From NCBI RefSeq assembly GCF_001514215.1, contig NZ_KQ948858.1, positions 217,310 to 281,309 on the forward strand: 64,000 bases of DNA, read 5' to 3'. Below are positions 49,996-58,127 of the stretch, piece after piece (the first letter of the stretch is position 1; each line of letters opens with the position of its first letter). Both the position numbers and the translations under genes were made by a program. The notes beneath the pieces are model-generated. The model worked only from the letters and a program-made list of their open reading frames with translations. It did no database searches and was not told the DNA's origin. Source of the stretch: Streptomyces bungoensis. GTDB taxonomy: Bacteria; Actinomycetota; Actinomycetes; Streptomycetales; Streptomycetaceae.

Positions 49996-50574
49996 ATGAC
50001 CTCCAGCGTGCCCACCAGCCGGTCCCGCCGTTCCGACGCCACCCGGACCGCCATCCTCGCCGCGGCCCGCGAACGCTTCGCCGCCGACGGCTACGAGCGG
50101 GCCACCATCCGCGCCATCGCCAAGGACGCGCGCATCGACCCGTCGATGGTGATGCGCTACTTCGGCAGCAAGGAGGGCCTCTTCGCGGCGGCCGTGACGC
50201 TCGACCTGCGCCTGCCCGACCTGCGGGAGGTGCCGCGCGAGGAGGTCGGCCGGGCCCTGGTGACGCACTTCCTCACCCTGTGGGAGGAGAACGAGGAGCT
50301 GACGGCCGTCCTGCGGGTCGGGGCGACCAACGAGGCCGGGGCCGAGCGGTTGCGGGGCATCTTCCGGGACCAGCTGCTGCCGGTGGCCCGGCAGGTGTGT
50401 CCCGACCCGGAGCAGGTCCCGGCGCGGGCCGCGCTGTGCGCCGCCCAGCTGCTCGGGCTCGCGCTCACCCGCTACGTGCTGCGGCTGCCGCCGGCGGTCG
50501 GGCTGCCCCGCGCGGAGCTGGTGGCGTGGCTGGGGCCGACGGTGCAGCGGTACCTGACCGCGCCCCATCCCTGA
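49996..50574 (+). CDS. TetR-family transcriptional repressor
   Basis: A 192-residue regulator. The N-terminal HTH reads RTAILAAARERFAADGYERATIRAIAKDARIDPSMVMRYFGSKEGLFAAAV, the standard TetR domain. The C-terminal ligand domain has a helix EELTAVLRVGATNEAGAERLRGIF and the end LGPTVQRYLT, close to the TetR_C_17-type group. ATG 49996 has no Shine-Dalgarno; TACGCT 7 nt upstream points to a leaderless mRNA. It probably represses itself and the divergent FAD monooxygenase through the seven operator sites. Confidence 0.93.
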   Translation: MTSSVPTSRSRRSDATRTAILAAARERFAADGYERATIRAIAKDARIDPSMVMRYFGSKEGLFAAAVTLDLRLPDLREVPREEVGRALVTHFLTLWEENEELTAVLRVGATNEAGAERLRGIFRDQLLPVARQVCPDPEQVPARAALCAAQLLGLALTRYVLRLPPAVGLPRAELVAWLGPTVQRYLTAPHP

Positions 50575-50604
50575 CGGCCGCGCGCCGCCCGGCGACCGGA
50601 AAAA

Positions 50605-50659
50605 CGCCGAGGGCGCCGCCCTCACCCGTGCACGGACGGGAGGACAGGCGCCCTCGGCG
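50605..50659. terminator. Bidirectional terminator after tetR
   Basis: A 13-bp stem (50605-50617 with 50647-50659) with a long loop lies between two convergent genes. On the minus strand it is followed by a T-run. Confidence 0.65.
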
Positions 50660-50677
50660 GGAGAGCAGCAGGTGGAC

Positions 50678-50962
50678 TCAGGCCTTGGTGGCCCGCGCGT
50701 CGCCCTTGGTGGTGATGTTGGACGAGGTGGTGTCCTTCTTCTTCTGGGACTTGTCCAGCACCATGACCAGGCCGGCGATGACCACGAACAGCGCCACCGG
50801 AGCCAGCACGTACAGGCCCAGCGTCTGGATGACGCTCAGGCCCGGGCCGGGGTCGTCGCCGTCGTCCCGGGCCAGCGCGAGCGCGGGAGACGACATGAGC
50901 AGCATCATCAGCGTCGTACCGGCGGCCAGGGCGCCGGCGCGCAGGGCGTTCTTCTTGTCCAC
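50678..50962 (-). CDS. Small exported/membrane protein, function unknown
   Basis: A 94-residue protein. The first segment RAGALAAGTTLMMLLMSSPALALA looks like a signal peptide or first helix, followed by an acidic stretch DDGDDPGPG. A second hydrophobic helix at about 45-68 (TLGLYVLAPVALFVVIAGLVMVL) precedes a Lys-rich tail (DKSQKKKD). Similar two-segment proteins are conserved in Streptomyces without assigned role. The start is uncertain: GTG 50962 has GGGGAG only 1 nt upstream, so the true start may differ by a few codons. Confidence 0.7.
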   Translation of the reverse strand: MDKKNALRAGALAAGTTLMMLLMSSPALALARDDGDDPGPGLSVIQTLGLYVLAPVALFVVIAGLVMVLDKSQKKKDTTSSNITTKGDARATKA

Positions 50963-51012
50963 GCTCCCCAAGTTAGCGAACGCCTCCGGGCGCCGCGCGC
51001 CCGGGGTGCCCC

Positions 51013-53226
51013 TCAGCCCGGTCCGGCAGGCCCGGCCAGACCGGCGGGACCTCCCGGACCCACCCGACCCGGCCTGTCCGCCGTGTCCGCCGTGACCGCC
51101 GCGAAGGCCGAGCCGGCCGCGTTCGCCGGGTCCGCCGGATCCCGCAGCACCTCCAGCAGCGCCCTCAGCCGCGGCGAGGCCGTCAGCTCCTCCAGCGGCA
51201 CCGGCCGGCCCTGCGCGTCGGCGACGGGCAGCCGCCAGTTCGGGTACTGGTCCCAGGTGCCCGGCAGGTTCTGCGGGCGGCGGTCGCCGACGCCGTCCGG
51301 CAGCCAGACGCCGATCAGCCGGGCCGGGGTGCGCAGCAGGAACCGGTGGACGCCCTGGACCTCCGCCTCCTCGTCCGTGCCGGGCGGGCCGGCCGCCGGG
51401 CTGTCCAGCAGGCCGAGGCTGCCGAGCAGGGCGAGCCACTCCGCGGCGTCGGCGGTGGCCTCCGCGCGTTCGTCGGCGGCCGGGCGGGTCAGCAGGCCCA
51501 GGCGGTCGCGCAGGTCGACGTGGTCGCCGGTGAGCCGGGACGCGGTGGGCGGCAGGTCGTGGGTGGTGGCGGTGGCCAGGCAGTCGGCGCGCCAGCGGTC
51601 GGGCGGCAGCGGGCGGCCGTCGCCCTCCCAGTCCCGCTCGAACCACAGCACGGAGGTCCCGAGCACCCCGCGCCGCTGCAGCGTCTCGCGGACGCCGGGC
51701 TCGACCGTGCCGAGGTCCTCGCCGATCACCACGGACCCGGCGCGGGAGGCCTCCAGGGCGAGGAGGGCGAGCATGGCGTCGGCGTCGTAGTGGACGTAGG
51801 TGCCCTCGGTGGGCGGGTTGCCCTGGGGCACCCACCACAGCCGGAACAGGCCCATCACGTGGTCGATGCGCACGGCTCCGGCGTACCGGAAGAGGGCGCG
51901 CAGCAGGTGGCGGTACGGCGCGTGGCCGGAGGCGGCCAGCCGGTCGGGGCGCCAGGGCGGCAGGCCCCAGTCCTGGCCCCGGGCGTTGAAGGCGTCGGGC
52001 GGGGCGCCGATCGACATCCCGGCGGCGAAGTGGTCCTGCTGCGCCCAGGCGTCCGCGCCCTCGGGGTGCACGCCGACGGCGAGGTCGTGCACGATCCCGA
52101 CGGTCATCCCGGCCTCCCGGGCGGCGCGCTGGGCGGCGCGCAGCTGGCCGTCGGTGAGCCAGGCGAGCCGGGCGTGGAAGTCCACGCGGCCGGCGAGCTC
52201 CGCGCGGGCGCGTGCGGTCTCGGCGGAGCGCGGGTCGCGCAGGGCCTCGGGCCACCGCTGCCACTGCGAGCCGTGGGCCTCGGCGAGCGCGCACCAGGTG
52301 GCGTGGTCCTCCAGGGCCCGTCCCTCCTCGGCGCGGAAGGCGTCGTAGGCGGCCTGCCGTCCGGGGCCGAGGGGGACGCGGAGCACCAGTTCCAGGGCCT
52401 CCCGCTTCAGCTCCCAGACGGCGTCCCGGTCGATGAGGGCGCCCTTGTCGAGGACGTCGGCGCGCAGCCGGTCGGCGCGTTCGAGCAGGGTCCGCAGCCG
52501 GCTCTGGTCCGCGACGTCCGTGACGTACGCGAACTCGGGGACCTCCTCGATCCGCAGGTGCACCGGGTCGGGGAAGCGGCGGGAGGACGGCCGGTACGGG
52601 GAGGGGTCGGTGGGGGCTCCGGGCACGGCCGCGTGCAACGGGTTGACCTGCACGAACCCGGCGCCGGCGGTACGGCCCGCCCAGCCGGCCAGCTCGGCGA
52701 GGTCACCGATGTCGCCCATGCCCCAGGAGCGCCGGGAGAGCAGCGAGTACAGCTGGACGAGGAGGCCGTAGGAGCGGCCGGCGGGGGCGGGCAGCCGGTC
52801 GGGGGCGACGATGAGGAAGGCGTGTCCCGTGCGGCCGTCGGGGGCGGTGGCGGTGACCCGGTGGACGCCCTGGGGCAGGCCCTCGGGCAGGCCCTGGGTG
52901 CCCTCCCGCTCCTCCCCCTGCTCGGTCTCGACGTGGAGCCGGGTGCCGGGCGGCAGCGCGGCGAGGGCGGCGGGGCCCCTGGCGTCGCCGGCCCAGTGCA
53001 CGAGCGTCGGCGGCAGCAGCCGTTCGCGCAGTTCGCGTTCCCGGGCGGCGAGTGCGGTGCGGACGGCGGACGGGGTGCCCGCGTCGACGCCGAGGGCGGC
53101 CAGGGCGGCCACCACGGCGCAGGCGGGGACGGCGACCGTGCGGTCCGGGGCGGGGCGGTAGGAGGTGGCGACGCCGTGCAGCTCGGCGAGCCGGGCCAGT
53201 TCCTCGTCGTCGAGGGCCGCGGCCAT
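51013..53226 (-). CDS. malQ: 4-alpha-glucanotransferase (amylomaltase, GH77)
   Basis: A 737-residue cytoplasmic glycosidase that transfers alpha-1,4-glucan segments in maltodextrin and glycogen metabolism. The catalytic motifs are AVRIDHVMGLFRLWWVP (nucleophile Asp) and VVIGEDLGTVEPGVRETL (general acid Glu region). The N-terminal 130 residues are the actinobacterial extension (LDDEELARLAELHGVATSY). The start ATG 53226 immediately follows the stop codon of the 81-residue upstream gene, so translation is probably coupled. Confidence 0.94.
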   Translation of the reverse strand: MAAALDDEELARLAELHGVATSYRPAPDRTVAVPACAVVAALAALGVDAGTPSAVRTALAARERELRERLLPPTLVHWAGDARGPAALAALPPGTRLHVETEQGEEREGTQGLPEGLPQGVHRVTATAPDGRTGHAFLIVAPDRLPAPAGRSYGLLVQLYSLLSRRSWGMGDIGDLAELAGWAGRTAGAGFVQVNPLHAAVPGAPTDPSPYRPSSRRFPDPVHLRIEEVPEFAYVTDVADQSRLRTLLERADRLRADVLDKGALIDRDAVWELKREALELVLRVPLGPGRQAAYDAFRAEEGRALEDHATWCALAEAHGSQWQRWPEALRDPRSAETARARAELAGRVDFHARLAWLTDGQLRAAQRAAREAGMTVGIVHDLAVGVHPEGADAWAQQDHFAAGMSIGAPPDAFNARGQDWGLPPWRPDRLAASGHAPYRHLLRALFRYAGAVRIDHVMGLFRLWWVPQGNPPTEGTYVHYDADAMLALLALEASRAGSVVIGEDLGTVEPGVRETLQRRGVLGTSVLWFERDWEGDGRPLPPDRWRADCLATATTHDLPPTASRLTGDHVDLRDRLGLLTRPAADERAEATADAAEWLALLGSLGLLDSPAAGPPGTDEEAEVQGVHRFLLRTPARLIGVWLPDGVGDRRPQNLPGTWDQYPNWRLPVADAQGRPVPLEELTASPRLRALLEVLRDPADPANAAGSAFAAVTADTADRPGRVGPGGPAGLAGPAGPG

Positions 53227-53472
53227 CTACAGCCCCGCGCCGTAGAAGTCCGGGACCGGGTCGGACTCGCTGGTCAGCGGGGCGGCGTCGGAGAGCGGCG
53301 GCTCGCTGGTCAGCGGCTCGGCGTCGGGGAGCGGCGGCTCGCTGGTCAGGGGCGTCTCGGCGCAGGCGCTCTCCGCGCTGAACACGCACAGCCGCGCGTC
53401 GGTGGTCTCGGCGGACGGGTCCGCCTCGGGTTTCCACTGGGCCGGGATCGGAAGACGAGCCGGTGCGGCCAC
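53227..53472 (-). CDS. 81-residue repeat protein, translationally coupled to malQ
   Basis: A small hypothetical protein from GTG 53472, which has a strong AAGGAGG 5 nt upstream. Its TAG abuts the malQ ATG. The C-terminal half has a 12-residue repeat, PLTSEPPLPDAE then PLTSEPPLSDAA then a degenerate third. The N-terminal half is APARLPIPAQWKPEADPSAET. There are two Cys. No domain or signal is recognised. The strong ribosome binding site and coupling argue that it is translated. Confidence 0.6.
   Translation of the reverse strand: MAAPARLPIPAQWKPEADPSAETTDARLCVFSAESACAETPLTSEPPLPDAEPLTSEPPLSDAAPLTSESDPVPDFYGAGL
53267..53352. repeat. 36-bp tandem repeat upstream of malQ
   Basis: TCGCTGGTCAGCGG recurs at 53267, 53303 and 53339 (the last with one change), a period of 36 bp or 12 codons. 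It codes for the PLTSE repeats of the 81-residue protein. Confidence 0.8.
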
Positions 53473-53683
53473 GGGGGCCTCCTTGTCGGTGGGGGTCGAT
53501 TGCTGCGTCTTGCGTGGTTACGGCAGGCCTACCCAATGAGGGCGGGGGCACTCACCGGGTGCGGTGGAGCACATGTGCGGGGATCGGGTGAGGGCGGGGG
53601 CGGGACCCGGCGCGCGCGAGGTGCTCGCCAGGTGTGCGCGGATGCCGTGAACCGGCGGCGCGGGGGCGGTCGATAGAGGGGGT

Positions 53684-54313
53684 GTGAGACTGTTCCGCCC
53701 CGTGGGGGGCCAGCGGGAGAAGGACGGCGGGGGCGGCGGGGACGCGGCGCTGCTGCGGGCCGTGGCGTCGGGGGACGCGGCGGCGATGGCCGAGCTGTAC
53801 GACCGCCACGCGGGCTGGCTGCACGCGCGGCTGACCCGCCGCTGCGCGGATCCGGAGATCGTCCGGGAGGTGCTGCAGGACACGTTCGTCACGGTGTGGC
53901 GGTCGGCGTCCGGGCATGGCGGGCAGGAGGCCGGCGGCTGGCTGTGGACCATCGCCGCCCGGCGGCTGGTCGACGCGCGGCGGGCGCAGGAGCGGGCCGC
54001 GCGGGTGGCGGGGGCGCCGCTGGAGGCGGCGGACGGACGGCCGTACGCGTCCGGCGCCGCGGTGCCCTCGGCGGAGGAGCGGGTGCTGGCCGGGCTGGAG
54101 TACGGCGAGGTCGGCACCGCCCTGGACCGGATCTCCCCGGAGCTGCGCGAGGTGCTGCGCGCGACCGTGGTCGACGGTCTGAGCACCCGGGAGGCGGCCC
54201 GCGTCCTCGGCATACCCGAGGGCACCGTCAAGTCCCGCGCCGCGCGCGCCCGCGCCGAGCTGCGGTCCGCGCTCGCCCACCTGAGCCCGTCCCCGCTGGG
54301 AGGCACGGCATGA
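53684..54313 (+). CDS. ECF RNA polymerase sigma factor
   Basis: A 209-residue group 4 sigma factor. Region 2 reads AELYDRHAGWLHARLTRRCADPEIVREVLQDTFVTVWRSA, and region 4 reads RISPELREVLRATVVDGLSTREAARVLGIPEGTVKSRAARAR. GTG 53684 has GAGG 4 nt upstream, so the start is a little uncertain. Its TGA overlaps the ATG of the zinc-finger anti-sigma gene. It heads an operon with that gene and a three-part ABC transporter, so it probably controls or senses through it. Confidence 0.94.
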   Translation: MRLFRPVGGQREKDGGGGGDAALLRAVASGDAAAMAELYDRHAGWLHARLTRRCADPEIVREVLQDTFVTVWRSASGHGGQEAGGWLWTIAARRLVDARRAQERAARVAGAPLEAADGRPYASGAAVPSAEERVLAGLEYGEVGTALDRISPELREVLRATVVDGLSTREAARVLGIPEGTVKSRAARARAELRSALAHLSPSPLGGTA

Positions 54314-55191
54314 CCGACGGCAACGCGCGCATCTGGCACGCCTCGGCGGACCTCGTCGCCCGCTACGCCGACGGCTCCCTCCCGGAGCCGGACGCGTGGT
54401 CGCTGGAGAAGCACCTGGAGAGCTGCGCGGGCTGCGCGGGCCGGGTGTCGCGGGCGGTGCGCGGTACGGCGGCGGGGGAGGCGCTCACGCAGGTGCGGGA
54501 GGCGGTGCTCGCGCGGGCCCCGGAGCCGCTCCCCGTACGGCGGGCCGGCGCCCCTGGAGCGCTGTCCCGTCCCGCCCGGCTGCTGTGGGCCGCCGGGCCG
54601 GCCGTGCGCGGGGCGTGGCTGCCGGCGGTGCTCGTCGTGGCCGCCGCCGCGATGGCGCTGGGCCACGGGGGCGGTTTCCCCGGGGCGCGGGCGCTGCTGC
54701 TGGCGGTCGCCCCCGTCGTCCCGGTCGCCGGGGTCGCCCTGTCGTACGGGCCGCACGCCGACCCGCTGCACGAGATCACGGCGGCCACCCCGGCCGGCGG
54801 GCTGCGGCTGGTGCTGATCCGGACGGCCGCCGTGCTCGCGGTGAGCCTGCCGCTGCTGACGCTCACCGGCCTGCTGCTGCCCGCCTCGGGCGCCCCGGCG
54901 GCCGCGGCCTGGCTGCTGCCGGGGCTGGCGCTGACGCTGGGCACGCTGGCGCTGGCCTCCTTCGTCGGCTGCCGGGCGGCGGCCGGGATCACGGCGGGCG
55001 GCTGGCTGGGCACGGTGCTCCTGCCGGTGTCCGCCGCACCGGTCGGCGAGGCCACCGCCCGGCTGGCCGACCGACTCGCCGGCTGTCTCGACGGCGCCGC
55101 GACCCAGGGCGCGTGGGCGGCGGCGGCCGTACTCAGCGCCGTACTCCTGGCGGCCCGCCGCCCGGCGTACGACCGCCCGGCGCGCCGGTGA
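54310..55191 (+). CDS. Membrane anti-sigma factor with zinc-finger (zf-HC2) domain
   Basis: A 293-residue protein. The N-terminal zinc-binding anti-sigma motif is H-X3-C-X2-C (EKHLESCAGCAGR) at about residues 36-48. About six hydrophobic helices follow between 95 and 285. It should sequester the ECF sigma encoded just upstream, with which it overlaps by ATGA, and respond to a membrane signal. The last 25 codons (AAAAVLSAVLLAARRPAYDR) are partly duplicated 137 bp downstream. Confidence 0.9.
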   Translation: MTDGNARIWHASADLVARYADGSLPEPDAWSLEKHLESCAGCAGRVSRAVRGTAAGEALTQVREAVLARAPEPLPVRRAGAPGALSRPARLLWAAGPAVRGAWLPAVLVVAAAAMALGHGGGFPGARALLLAVAPVVPVAGVALSYGPHADPLHEITAATPAGGLRLVLIRTAAVLAVSLPLLTLTGLLLPASGAPAAAAWLLPGLALTLGTLALASFVGCRAAAGITAGGWLGTVLLPVSAAPVGEATARLADRLAGCLDGAATQGAWAAAAVLSAVLLAARRPAYDRPARR

Positions 55192-55313
55192 GGAGGAGCG
55201 GCGCCCGCCCGGCGCGGTGACGGCACGCACGTGACCGTGCCCGGCTTCCCGTGGCGGCTGCGGCCGTACGCAGCGCTGCGCCCCTGGCGGCCCGCCGCCC
55301 GGCGTACGACCGC
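55146..55313 (+). repeat. Direct repeat: partial duplication of the anti-sigma gene 3' end
   Basis: A 31-bp sequence is identical at 55146-55176 (inside the anti-sigma gene) and 55283-55313 (intergenic). Similarity extends about 25-30 bp to the left with a few changes. In one frame the second copy still encodes LAARRPAYDR. The 192-bp intergenic gap holds this copy and the RBS of the next gene. Confidence 0.8.
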
Positions 55314-55383
55314 TTGGCGAACAAACACACCCCACCCCGCCCCTCACCCACCGCACCACCCGACCCGCACGACAGGAGACCCC

Positions 55384-56163
55384 TTGAGTTCCCTCCGCGT
55401 GACCGGCCTCAGCGTCCGGCACCGCAAGACCCTCGCGCTCGACTCCGTCGATCTGGCGCTCGGCACCGGTGTGCACGGGCTGCTGGGGCCGAACGGGGCC
55501 GGGAAGACCTCGCTGATCCGGGTGCTGGCCACGGTGGCGCGGCCGTCCGGTGGGCGGGTGGAGATCCTCGGGCAGGACAGCGCCGACCGGCGCGGGCGGT
55601 CCGCGATCAGGCGCCGCCTGGGATACCTGCCGCAGGAGTTCGGCTACTACCCGGGCTTCACCGTGCGGGAGTTCGTGGCGTACGTGGCGTGGCTGAAGGA
55701 GGTGCCCGCCGCAGGGGTGCCGGCCGCCGTGGAGCGGGCGGTGGCCCGGGTCGGGCTCGCGGACCGTATCGACGCGAGGATCAGGACGCTGTCCGGCGGC
55801 ATGGTCCGGCGCGTCGGCATCGCCCAGGCCATCGTCAACGACCCGGGTGTGCTGCTGCTGGACGAGCCGACGGCCGGTCTCGACCCCGAGCAGCGGGTGG
55901 AGTTCCGTGAGCTGCTGCGCGAGCTGGGCGCCCGCGCCACGGTGGTGGTCTCCACGCACCTGGTGGAGGACGTGGCGGCCGCCTGCACGGAGGTCGCCCT
56001 GCTGGACGCGGGCCGGATCGCCTACCGGGGCACCCCGGAGGCGCTCACCGCGCTCGGCACGGCCTCGGACGGGCCGGGCGACCACCCGATCGAGCGCGGG
56101 TACACGGCGGCGCTGCGCGCGCACCGGGGACCGGGCGCGGGTGCGCGGGAGGCGGTCCGATGA
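55384..56163 (+). CDS. ABC transporter ATP-binding protein
   Basis: A 259-residue nucleotide-binding subunit. Walker A GPNGAGKT is at 35-42, the Q-loop region is LGYLPQEFGYYPGFTVREF, the signature LSGGM follows, then Walker B VLLLDEP and the His switch in VVSTHLVEDV. The LPQEFGYYPGFTV form is typical of multidrug or bacitracin-like export ATPases found with ECF/anti-sigma pairs in actinobacteria. I chose TTG 55384, preceded by AGGAG 4-5 nt upstream; GTG 55399 is possible. Its stop overlaps the next start by ATGA. Confidence 0.92.
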   Translation: MSSLRVTGLSVRHRKTLALDSVDLALGTGVHGLLGPNGAGKTSLIRVLATVARPSGGRVEILGQDSADRRGRSAIRRRLGYLPQEFGYYPGFTVREFVAYVAWLKEVPAAGVPAAVERAVARVGLADRIDARIRTLSGGMVRRVGIAQAIVNDPGVLLLDEPTAGLDPEQRVEFRELLRELGARATVVVSTHLVEDVAAACTEVALLDAGRIAYRGTPEALTALGTASDGPGDHPIERGYTAALRAHRGPGAGAREAVR

Positions 56164-57494
56164 CGCTCGTGGCCGAACCGGAGGCGCCCGCGCGGGCCCC
56201 GCACCCGCTGCGCGCCGAGGCCGTCCGCGGCTTCGCCCCGGCCGCCGGGGCGGCGGTGCTGCTGACGACCGGTGTCCTGCTCGCCGGCTCGTCGGCCCGC
56301 TGGCAGGGCGCCTGGGCGGAGACCGCGACCGAGGTGCACGGGTCCCTGCTGATCGCCGTGCCGCTGGCGGCCGCCGCGGGCTGCTGGCAGGGCGGGCGGG
56401 AGCGGCGGCGCCGCACCGAGGAGCTGTGGGGGACGGTGGTCCGCGCGCCGCTGGCCCGGTTCCTGGCGTCCGCCCTGCCGGTCGCCGCGTGGGTGGCCCT
56501 GGGGCATCTGCTCGCGGCGGGCCTGGCCCTGCTCGCCACCTGGCCCTACGCGCGGGGCGACCGTCCGCACCTGGCCCAGCTGCCCGGGGACGCGGTGGCC
56601 CTGGCGGCGGCCGCGCTGCTGGGGCACGTGGTGGGGCGGGCCGTGCCGGCACGGCTCGCGGCGCCGCTGCTGGCGATGGCCGGGTACGTGGGGCTCGGGA
56701 TCGCGACGGCCGGCCACGCGGGCGCGCTGCTCCAGCTGAACCCGTCGTACCGGGTCCTGGCCGAGGTGCGCCCCCTGTGGTGGCAGCCGGCGGCGATGGC
56801 GGTGTGGACCGGTGGGCTCGCGCTCGCCGCCGTCCTGGGATACGCGGCGAGGCGCCGGGGGACGGCCCTGCTGCCGCTGACGGCGGCCGTGGCCGCGGGG
56901 GTGCTGCTCGTGCAGTCCGGGGACGGCCTGTGGCGCCCGGACCCGCTGGCCCGGCGTCAGGTCTGCGACCCGTCCACGACTCCGGCGGTCTGCGTCAACG
57001 CCCGGTACGCGGGCATGCTCCCGCAGGTCACCGAGGCGCTGTCGGGGGTCACGGAGAAGCTGAGGGGCGTACGCGGCCTGCCGGTGCGGTGGGAGGACCG
57101 CGCCGGCCGTCCGCACCCGGACGAGGCCGCGCTGCCGGCCATCACCCCCCTGGGCTGGTCGGCCGTGCGAGGACGGCTGACCGATCCGCGGCAGTTCGCG
57201 TGGGAGGCCGTGGCCGGTCTGGGGCTGCGCGGCGACTGCGCCGAGAAGTGGCCGACCGGCCGCGTGCTGCTCGCGGACGACGCGGTGGAGCACTACCTCG
57301 CGCCGCTCCCGGCCCGGCAGCACTTCGACGGCATCCAGGCGCAGGGCGACGCGGGCGACCGCGCGGAGCTGCGGGAGCGCCGGGCGGCCCGGGCCAGGCT
57401 GGCCGGCATGGGCGAGCGGCAGCGCCGGGACTGGCTGTCGGCGTACTTCGCGGCCCGGGGCCGCTGCGACGTGAAGGGGGTGCCGGCGCTGTGA
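56160..57494 (+). CDS. ABC-transporter-associated membrane protein
   Basis: A 444-residue protein with six hydrophobic segments in the first 270 residues, starting near AAGAAVLLTTGVLLAGSS. The remaining 170 residues form a soluble external domain with Cys in QVCDPSTTPAVCVNAR (a probable disulfide) and LRGDCAEKW. It overlaps the ATPase by 4 bp and the next gene by 4 bp, so it is the probable permease. No close functional family is recognised; it resembles ABC-2-like membrane subunits of Streptomyces with unknown substrate. Confidence 0.8.
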   Translation: MTLVAEPEAPARAPHPLRAEAVRGFAPAAGAAVLLTTGVLLAGSSARWQGAWAETATEVHGSLLIAVPLAAAAGCWQGGRERRRRTEELWGTVVRAPLARFLASALPVAAWVALGHLLAAGLALLATWPYARGDRPHLAQLPGDAVALAAAALLGHVVGRAVPARLAAPLLAMAGYVGLGIATAGHAGALLQLNPSYRVLAEVRPLWWQPAAMAVWTGGLALAAVLGYAARRRGTALLPLTAAVAAGVLLVQSGDGLWRPDPLARRQVCDPSTTPAVCVNARYAGMLPQVTEALSGVTEKLRGVRGLPVRWEDRAGRPHPDEAALPAITPLGWSAVRGRLTDPRQFAWEAVAGLGLRGDCAEKWPTGRVLLADDAVEHYLAPLPARQHFDGIQAQGDAGDRAELRERRAARARLAGMGERQRRDWLSAYFAARGRCDVKGVPAL

Positions 57495-58093
57495 CCGGAC
57501 TCGTGCTGTACGCCCGCTCCCGGGCGCTGCCCGCCGCGCTGGCCGCCCTCGCCGCCACCGCCGTCTTCGCGGTGTGGGCCGCGGGCCGCCTGGACGCCTA
57601 CCTCGACCCGGACCGCCGGGTGCCGATCGTCGCCCTGGCCCCGCTGCTGGCGTCCGCCGTGATCGGTACGAGCCTGTACGCGCCGTCGGACGAGCTGGAC
57701 CGCACGGCCGTGCGCCCGTGGTGGCCCCGCCGGCTCGCACAGCTGCTCGCCCTGGCCGCCCTGGCGTCGGTCCTGCTGGCGCCGGCGGTGCTGGGGCACC
57801 CGGAGGTCTTCGGGCCGCCGGCGGTGATCCGCAACACGCTCGGCTGCACGGGGGTCACCGCGGCCGCCGCCGCGGTGCTGGGGGCGCGGCTGAGCTGGCT
57901 GCCCGCGTTCGGCTACGTGACGGCCGTGTACCTGGCCTCCTCGGGGGCGCGCGGGCGCGCGGCGACGGTGTGGGCGTGGCCGATGCAACCCGGTGTGCAA
58001 CCGGGCGCCTGGGCGGCGGCGCTCATCGCGTTCGTGCTGGGCGCCGCCCTGTACGCGGTGCGGGGTGCGCGCGCCGAGGGACCCCGTGGCTGA
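57491..58093 (+). CDS. ABC-transporter-associated membrane protein, second subunit
   Basis: A 200-residue protein with about five hydrophobic segments (LPAALAALAATAVFAVWAAG is the first; ALIAFVLGAALYAVRG the last). GTG 57491 overlaps the previous stop as GTGA, which indicates translational coupling. It is the last gene of the sigma/anti-sigma/ABC operon. A hairpin overlaps its final codons. The substrate is unknown. Confidence 0.8.
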   Translation: MTGLVLYARSRALPAALAALAATAVFAVWAAGRLDAYLDPDRRVPIVALAPLLASAVIGTSLYAPSDELDRTAVRPWWPRRLAQLLALAALASVLLAPAVLGHPEVFGPPAVIRNTLGCTGVTAAAAAVLGARLSWLPAFGYVTAVYLASSGARGRAATVWAWPMQPGVQPGAWAAALIAFVLGAALYAVRGARAEGPRG

Positions 58094-58109
58094 CGTCCCG
58101 CCACGGGGT
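58081..58109. terminator. Terminator hairpin overlapping the end of the ABC operon
   Basis: ACCCCGTGG (58081-58089) pairs with CCACGGGGT (58101-58109). It lies between the ABC operon and the convergent HNH gene. Confidence 0.55.
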
Positions 58110-58127
58110 GCACGAAGGCCCGGACCG

